A stretch of 9,901 nucleotides of DNA from assembly GCA_944371685.1 (NCBI GenBank), contig CALVXV010000041.1, positions 1-9,901 of the forward strand. Direction: 5' to 3'. Of this stretch, positions 5,717 to 9,901 are shown piece after piece. This DNA is from an uncultured Bacilli bacterium (GTDB lineage Bacteria; Bacillota_I; Bacilli_A; RF39; UBA660). Both the position numbers and the translations under genes were made by a program. Every line of letters starts with the position of its first letter. The first letter of the stretch is position 1. The notes beneath the pieces are model-generated. The model had not been told where the DNA came from and searched no databases. It saw only the letters and a program-made list of their open reading frames with translations.

Positions 5717-7117
5717 TTACTCAAATAAATTTTCCACAGTTTTACCTGAACTATTAAGGTTTTGTGAATTATTAGAAGTCTGTGTATTACTATTGGAAAC
5801 TACATTAGTAGAACTTATATTAGACATAGTATCATTAGATGTACTAGATATGTTATTAGACATACCAAAACTAGTATTAATACTATTCATATTATTGCTA
5901 TTCACAGTAACTCCAGCCCCAACAAAGTCATTATTTATACTAGGACTAACTACTTCAGAAGTTTTATTTTCAACCACATTAGACATAGTAGTATTTTCTT
6001 TATCATCTGAAACTTCCGCATTACTCTTTAAAGATTCACTATCAGTATAAGGCTCTCCTGCCATATTTTGAAGTTCCTTAGGTAAAAATACACCTTGAAC
6101 CTCCAAATAATCAATTAAATAAGGACTAGGATTGTTTCTAATAACCTTACCATCTGCCGCTTTTCTATAAATAACATTATGCCTAGCTTCATTAGTATCA
6201 TTAGTTACATAAAACTCTGTAACCTCAGCAATCTCTCTTTTAAAATTATGAGTAGCTTTATCTGTATAACCACGAATATAAACGCCAAGCTGAATATATC
6301 TACAAATAGAACTCATAAACTGTTCCAAATCTTGATTAGTCTCAAGCAAACTATACAAACGGTTTGGAATAGATGCTGCTTTATCAGCATGAATAGTTGA
6401 TAAAATATAGTGACCAGAAGAAATCGAATTACGAACAGCAAGTACAGCCTCCGCACTACGAACCTCTGAAAGCAAAATCCATTTTGGATTCTGACGCATA
6501 CAAGCTTCCAAAATATCAGTATAAGATGCAATATTATTTGTTTTCATTGCCACAATATCTCGATGTGGAAATATCTTATCCAAATGTAATTCCAAAGTAT
6601 CTTCAATTGTAATTATTTTTTCATCTTCCGCAATCTTTGAAGCCAAATATTTAATAAATTCAGTCTTACCAGAACCAGTTTCACCACAAGCGATTATATT
6701 ACAGTGTCCAAGTACACATTGCTCCAAAAAATCAATAACATCTAATTCAACATACTTATCAGCCACTATTTTTTCCTTTTGTAAACGAATCTTAGCTGGT
6801 GTTTTACGAACAACACAAGCAATTCCGTTTTGGGCAATAGATGAATGGATGAAAGCTAAACGTAACTCTGCGCTTTCAGCATCCAAAAATGGATGAGCCA
6901 TGTTAAAAGTTTTACCCATAACATTAGAACATTGAAACGCTAGCTTTTCCATAAAAGCATCATTAATAGCAGGATTTTCAATTCTAAATATTCCTTTAGA
7001 TAATGTTTTTAAGTGAATTTGTCCACCATTATCATAAGAAATATCAGTTATATCATCATCCTCTAAATAAGGTTTTAAATGGCCAAAATCTATTTGTTCA
7101 AAAACATTATTATTCAT
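5717..7117 (-). CDS. cpaF: CpaF/TadA secretion ATPase with long Asn/Ser-rich tail
   Basis: 466 residues. The N-terminal domain (about 11-105) includes LEDDDITDIS and ends at VVRKTP, the usual CpaF NTD-to-ATPase boundary. The RecA-like motor carries Walker A GETGSGKT (145-152), Asp box TIEDTLEL (170-177), Walker B ILLSEVRSAEA (214-224, Glu218) and His box STIHADKA (240-247, His243). Most CpaF proteins have Gly in place of both Ser in the Walker B block (GEVRG). All catalytic residues are present, so it should be an active hexameric ATPase that powers Tad pilus extension or retraction from the cytoplasm. After about 352 the sequence becomes a disordered Asn/Ser/Thr-rich tail of roughly 114 residues, ending in GKTVENLFE. 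This tail is unusual. ATG 7117 lies 2 bases after the cpaB stop; GGAG, 8 bases upstream inside cpaB, supports it. Confidence 0.95.
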   Translation of the reverse strand: MNNNVFEQIDFGHLKPYLEDDDITDISYDNGGQIHLKTLSKGIFRIENPAINDAFMEKLAFQCSNVMGKTFNMAHPFLDAESAELRLAFIHSSIAQNGIACVVRKTPAKIRLQKEKIVADKYVELDVIDFLEQCVLGHCNIIACGETGSGKTEFIKYLASKIAEDEKIITIEDTLELHLDKIFPHRDIVAMKTNNIASYTDILEACMRQNPKWILLSEVRSAEAVLAVRNSISSGHYILSTIHADKAASIPNRLYSLLETNQDLEQFMSSICRYIQLGVYIRGYTDKATHNFKREIAEVTEFYVTNDTNEARHNVIYRKAADGKVIRNNPSPYLIDYLEVQGVFLPKELQNMAGEPYTDSESLKSNAEVSDDKENTTMSNVVENKTSEVVSPSINNDFVGAGVTVNSNNMNSINTSFGMSNNISSTSNDTMSNISSTNVVSNSNTQTSNNSQNLNSSGKTVENLFE

Positions 7118-7119
7118 AA

Positions 7120-8175
7120 TTAAGACTCCACATTAGTTGAATTAGAAAGTGGAATATTAACCGTAATTGAATGAGCCGTACCATCTGCTTCTTGAACAGT
7201 AGCCACTAAAGTACCATCACCAGTATATACAACATTTTGAACAGTCTTATTAGTAACAGCTTGCGATTTTCCGCCATCTTTAACATAAGTACAAGTATAT
7301 GTACTACCACATCCTTCTGGATATGTAATAGTTACAGTATTCTTGTCACCACCAGTTTCTGTTACTTTTGGAAGAAGTGGATCATTTGTCGCATCATCAA
7401 CTATTGGAATATTAACAGAGTGAGCATCAATATAATCAACTAATTGCTGTGTAGAAACTTGAGTTGCACCTTCAGTATCAACAGTGCCACCATGTGGTAC
7501 TGGATAAAGTTCAACACCTAAAGAACTCATATAAGAGGCTTTTTTTAGCAATAAATATAAATCTGTTTTTAATCCAAAAATCATCATAGATGGACTTCTA
7601 CTTTCACTAGTATCTTCAAATACAGCACGGCCAGAAGAATCTTTAACTGCTAAAACTTCAATATTTTCAATAAGTTTACCAATCATAATCTTTTCATCTT
7701 GACCATCTCCAACCTTCATATAAATATCAATTTTATTTCCAGGGAAAATTGAATTACCATAAGTACTTTCCATATCAACTGGGAAATTGTAAACAACCTC
7801 ACCAGATTTAACTTTTGCAAAAGCTGCATCAGGAAGTTCATCAGCATCAATAACTGTATCAGTATAAAACATACTTCCTTCAGGAATCACAGAATTAACA
7901 TTTGAATATTTTCCAACTATCTGTGATCTAGTTCTAATAACATTATCACTAAGTGAAACATTTGGCATATCAATTATTTGAACCATATCATCAGTTATCT
8001 CAGTTCTAGGTTGAATCGTTTGCGTAGCCACTGGAATTTGAATTGGTTCTACCGCTCTGTTGATTTGTGTACTATAACCAACATAAAGTAAAATCAAAAT
8101 TATCACGACTCCAATAATCGTTATCATATTTTTGTTTCTTGTAAACTTCTTAGCCGAAGCAATCAAATTATTCAT
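7120..8175 (-). CDS. cpaB: CpaB/RcpC-type SAF-domain protein with extra Ig-like module
   Basis: 351 residues. A short basic N-terminus is followed by a signal-anchor helix (17-34), a SAF domain (about 45-108, with the typical IPVATQTIQPRTEITDDMV pattern and a PEGSMFYTDTV segment) and the RcpC/CpaB beta domain (about 117-226). This is the normal CpaB order; in Gram-negatives the protein links the inner-membrane platform to the secretin, but no secretin exists here, so it more likely spans the wall zone. An extra C-terminal module (about 278-343) has TITYPEGCGSTYTCTYV, VTNKTVQNVVYTGDGTLVATV and SITVNI, a beta-sandwich pattern with a Cys pair (289, 295) resembling bacterial Ig-like surface modules. 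ATG 8175 has AGAGG about 9 bases upstream. It lies between the TadE-like gene and cpaF and is co-transcribed with them. Confidence 0.88.
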   Translation of the reverse strand: MNNLIASAKKFTRNKNMITIIGVVIILILLYVGYSTQINRAVEPIQIPVATQTIQPRTEITDDMVQIIDMPNVSLSDNVIRTRSQIVGKYSNVNSVIPEGSMFYTDTVIDADELPDAAFAKVKSGEVVYNFPVDMESTYGNSIFPGNKIDIYMKVGDGQDEKIMIGKLIENIEVLAVKDSSGRAVFEDTSESRSPSMMIFGLKTDLYLLLKKASYMSSLGVELYPVPHGGTVDTEGATQVSTQQLVDYIDAHSVNIPIVDDATNDPLLPKVTETGGDKNTVTITYPEGCGSTYTCTYVKDGGKSQAVTNKTVQNVVYTGDGTLVATVQEADGTAHSITVNIPLSNSTNVES

Positions 8176-8202
8176 ATACTCATCCTCTCTTTTCTTTTAT
8201 TT

Positions 8203-8604
8203 CTAATAAGGAGACTCCAAAATGGCATCAATTCTATTTCGTAAATCAAATGTCATTTGGGTTCTTCCAGCAACACCTACAACTCCGCTTTGTACACTCA
8301 AGCTTACTTTCGGTGGGCTTTCATTAATATCATAAAATTTTATATTATATTCTCGCATTCTACTCGCACTTTCAGCATATCTTCTAACAAAGTTTTCAAC
8401 AAATTTTTCTCGGTAAATACGCACTGTTCCATTTGTTCTATAAGAAGCATAATCAAAAGCATCCCACATTGCAGCTTCCGTAACTTCCTTTAAAAGTTGT
8501 GAATTATGTTCATCAGTGTTAGTTAAGTTTTGGAATAAAACAATGAAGAATATTGACAAAACTCCAAGACCAACTACAAATATACCCCAAAAAGATTCCT
8601 TCAT
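8203..8604 (-). CDS. TadE/pilin-like single-pass membrane protein
   Basis: 133 residues, starting MKESFWG, then a hydrophobic helix (about 8-25), then a helical region with LLKEVTEAAMWDAFDYASY and a basic helix (KFVENFVRRYAESASRMREY), ending in a beta-rich part (VSLSVQSGVVGVAGRTQMTFDLR). The layout recalls TadE-family and pseudopilin proteins, which form minor parts of Tad pili. It has no Cys, unlike the other exported proteins here. Its M-K-E-S start matches the M-K/R-E-A/G start of the three pilin-like proteins further along, suggesting a shared export or processing rule. ATG 8604 is preceded by AGGAGG 9 bases away, which overlaps the stop of the upstream gene, so the two are coupled. No named family is recognised; function is inferred from context. 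Confidence 0.75.
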   Translation of the reverse strand: MKESFWGIFVVGLGVLSIFFIVLFQNLTNTDEHNSQLLKEVTEAAMWDAFDYASYRTNGTVRIYREKFVENFVRRYAESASRMREYNIKFYDINESPPKVSLSVQSGVVGVAGRTQMTFDLRNRIDAILESPY

Positions 8605-8617
8605 GTCTTATCTCCTC

Positions 8618-9901
8618 CTAAACATCCTTATCACAGGTGTAGAAATTAGATGAACTAGTTGACTTACATTTTCCAGTAATAACACTGCTATATTCTTTTA
8701 AAAATTTACTTTTACAAGCTTTTCCGTTATCATAACATTCTGAAATCCAATCATCATCATATTTATTTTTATCATTATACCGTCTAATTGATGTAATTGT
8801 CTTTGAATCTAAGTTTACTTCATATAAAATATGATCATTATCATAAACTTTATAGCCATTCTTTTTACTATTTTTTTCTCTTGTAATATAAGTTTTCACT
8901 GTAGTATTGTTATATGCACAATCAATTTGCTGTGTTCTTATATTATAGCTACACCAATTTGAACCAGTTTCTCTTTTTTCCGCATTTTGACCTGGGAACG
9001 GTTCTTCTAAATCTATCGTCCTATAAATAACATCAACACTTCCAAAACCAGGGCAAAAAGGCTCACCATCAATAGTTGCCATCGGTGCACACTCACCAGA
9101 TGGACAACATCCATACTCACACTCTGATGTTGGACATACTGGATCAGTTGTATTATCATCGCCAGGGACACATTTTCCTTTTTCAGGATTATAAGTAGTT
9201 CCCTGTGCACAGCAAGACCTTGTCATTGGATTCCAATCTACACCCAATCTATTAGCATCCTCCTCAGTCTTACATCCTCCATCATCATCACCAGGTTCAG
9301 AGTAACACTCACCAGTCGTCGCATTATAACTAGTGCCCGCCGGACAACAATAACCATGTTTCTCATTCCATGCAACGCCTAATCTATTAGCATCTTCTTT
9401 AGTCTTACAAGCATCCCCAGTACCAGGGCCAGAATTACACTCACCAGTCGTCGCATTATAACTAGTACCCGCCGGACAACAATAACCATGTTTCTCATTC
9501 CATGCAACACCTAATTTACTAGCATCCTCCGGGCTATCACATTCATCATCAGTATCAGGTGGTGTAGTTGGCAAAGTAGAAGTTAATACAATACAAGAAT
9601 AACCATCAGTAGGATCTCCTTCTATTGTACTTTTTGCAATACAATCTCCACCACTTCCACCATCACCCTTGGTAGTAGCTAAATATCCATCGTTAGAAGC
9701 TGCTTTTTTTAACATAGCATTAGCAGGTAAATCATAAGCAAACTGTATATCAGCTGCTTTATATTGCGTTGCATTAATTTTTACACCATGATTTTCAAAA
9801 GAAACCGGTAAATTAGCAATGCCAACCTCTTTATATGGTTCAGACGGAACCTTTGACATAGAAAGTCCATCTCTTAATCTAATATATCTATAATATTCTT
9901 C
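8618..9901 (-). CDS. Large Cys-rich repeat surface protein, candidate pilus-tip adhesin (5' end cut off)
   Basis: The frame is open through the right edge: upstream of the internal ATG at 9859 it reads EEYYRYIRLRDGLS with no stop, and that ATG lacks a good ribosome binding site. The true start therefore lies outside the window and the N-terminus (probably a membrane helix) is missing. At least 427 residues are seen. Numbered from Met 9859, they are: an N-terminal region (1-106); three Cys-rich repeats of 44-46 residues (107-241); a short Cys-dense remnant (242-259); and a C-terminal domain (about 260-413) with YRTIDLEEPFPG and GSNWCSYN. The visible part has 26 Cys, an even number, which points to extracellular disulfides. 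It stands upstream of the TadE-like and cpaB genes in one operon. I propose a surface-exposed pilin-linked adhesin or tip protein; a wall-associated structural protein is the alternative. Confidence 0.8.
   Translation of the reverse strand, partial: EEYYRYIRLRDGLSMSKVPSEPYKEVGIANLPVSFENHGVKINATQYKAADIQFAYDLPANAMLKKAASNDGYLATTKGDGGSGGDCIAKSTIEGDPTDGYSCIVLTSTLPTTPPDTDDECDSPEDASKLGVAWNEKHGYCCPAGTSYNATTGECNSGPGTGDACKTKEDANRLGVAWNEKHGYCCPAGTSYNATTGECYSEPGDDDGGCKTEEDANRLGVDWNPMTRSCCAQGTTYNPEKGKCVPGDDNTTDPVCPTSECEYGCCPSGECAPMATIDGEPFCPGFGSVDVIYRTIDLEEPFPGQNAEKRETGSNWCSYNIRTQQIDCAYNNTTVKTYITREKNSKKNGYKVYDNDHILYEVNLDSKTITSIRRYNDKNKYDDDWISECYDNGKACKSKFLKEYSSVITGKCKSTSSSNFYTCDKDV
9083..9541 (-). repeat. 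Tandem Cys-rich coding repeats (three full, one remnant)
   Basis: Within the large surface protein, repeat starts lie at 9541, 9409, 9274 and 9136, giving periods of 132, 135 and 138 bases. The shared pattern is C....DA..LGV.WN......CC..GT.YN...G.C. Repeats 1 and 2 are nearly identical in DNA over about 70 bases (9305-9376 against 9437-9508), so they arose or were homogenised recently. Repeat 3 is more diverged, and the fourth unit keeps only a shortened CC core. Spacers between units are Gly, Asp and Pro rich. Confidence 0.9.

Noticed and set aside
5793..6612. Plus-strand open frames and a second minus-strand frame inside cpaF
   Set aside because: They lie opposite or out of frame to a gene with intact Walker A, Walker B, Asp and His boxes. 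They encode no recognisable protein and are expected by chance in AT-rich antisense sequence.
7237..8493. Plus-strand frames opposite cpaB and the TadE-like gene
   Set aside because: Their residue composition (Ile, Ser and Asn rich) is that of antisense AT-rich DNA, and the minus-strand genes have clear domain structure and ribosome binding sites.
9013..9210. A 65-codon minus-strand frame within the repeat protein
   Set aside because: It is out of frame with the Cys-repeat reading frame and has no family features.
9083..9541. Tandem repeats considered as a CRISPR array
   Set aside because: The period is 132-138 bases, always a multiple of three, with the coding frame kept and protein-level conservation between units. 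There are no short palindromic repeats with unique spacers.
1..9901. Mycoplasma-type genetic code
   Set aside because: TGA ends tadB and the first minor pilin at positions where the next gene starts with proper signals, and Trp is encoded by TGG throughout the genes examined.
1..9901. Integrative conjugative element, because of the VirB2-like proteins and a VirB11-related ATPase
   Set aside because: No relaxase, coupling protein, VirB4, integrase or attachment site is visible, and the CpaF, TadB, TadC, CpaB and CpaE set is diagnostic of a Tad-type machine. Flanking sequence could still change this.

Overview
The window is a compact, AT-rich, single-strand gene cluster from a Gram-positive (Firmicutes/Bacilli-type) bacterium. 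All thirteen recognisable genes lie on the minus strand, so the order of transcription runs from position 9901 down to 1. Strong AGGAGG-type ribosome binding sites, sigma-A-type promoters, short gaps and the lack of any outer-membrane component point to a low-GC Gram-positive. TGA is used as a stop (positions 4800-4802 and 3154-3156) and Trp is TGG, so this is the standard bacterial code rather than the Mycoplasma code. Placement among uncultured gut Bacilli (the RF39-like or former Tenericutes group) is an inference from the style of the surface proteins, not something the sequence proves.

The core is a Tad/Flp-type (type IVc) pilus or secretion machine. In transcription order it contains: a large cysteine-rich repeat protein (cut by the right edge, 9901-8618); a small single-pass TadE/pilin-like protein (8604-8203); CpaB with a SAF domain and an extra Ig-like module (8175-7120); the CpaF/TadA motor ATPase with an Asn/Ser-rich tail (7117-5717); the two platform proteins TadB (5705-4800) and TadC (4798-4004); a 78-residue probable major pilin (3944-3708); two tandem paralogous minor pilin-like proteins (3651-3154 and 3157-2684); and a CpaE/TadZ-type localisation ATPase (2668-1664). 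The pilin gene has its own extended -10 promoter and is followed by a hairpin-T tract, which fits high, separate expression of a major subunit.

Downstream is a second small unit with a near-consensus promoter (-35 TTGACA, 17-base spacer, -10 TATATT). It encodes two paralogous two-helix membrane proteins that resemble TrbC/VirB2-type pilins (1572-1216 and 1193-792) and ends in a hairpin terminator. A third unit, again with its own promoter, encodes a signal-peptide-bearing, Ser/Cys-rich protein that ends in what looks like the same two-helix fold (680-1, cut by the left edge).

A working model: CpaF powers assembly through TadB/TadC, CpaE positions the machine, CpaB and the TadE-like proteins form its trans-envelope part, the 78-residue protein builds the filament, and the cysteine-rich repeat protein is a candidate surface or tip adhesin. 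The role of the VirB2-like proteins is unknown and is the most novel part of the window. No prepilin peptidase, relaxase, coupling protein, integrase or RNA gene is visible. Apart from the short promoter/terminator gaps the window is fully coding; no gap exceeds about 110 bases.
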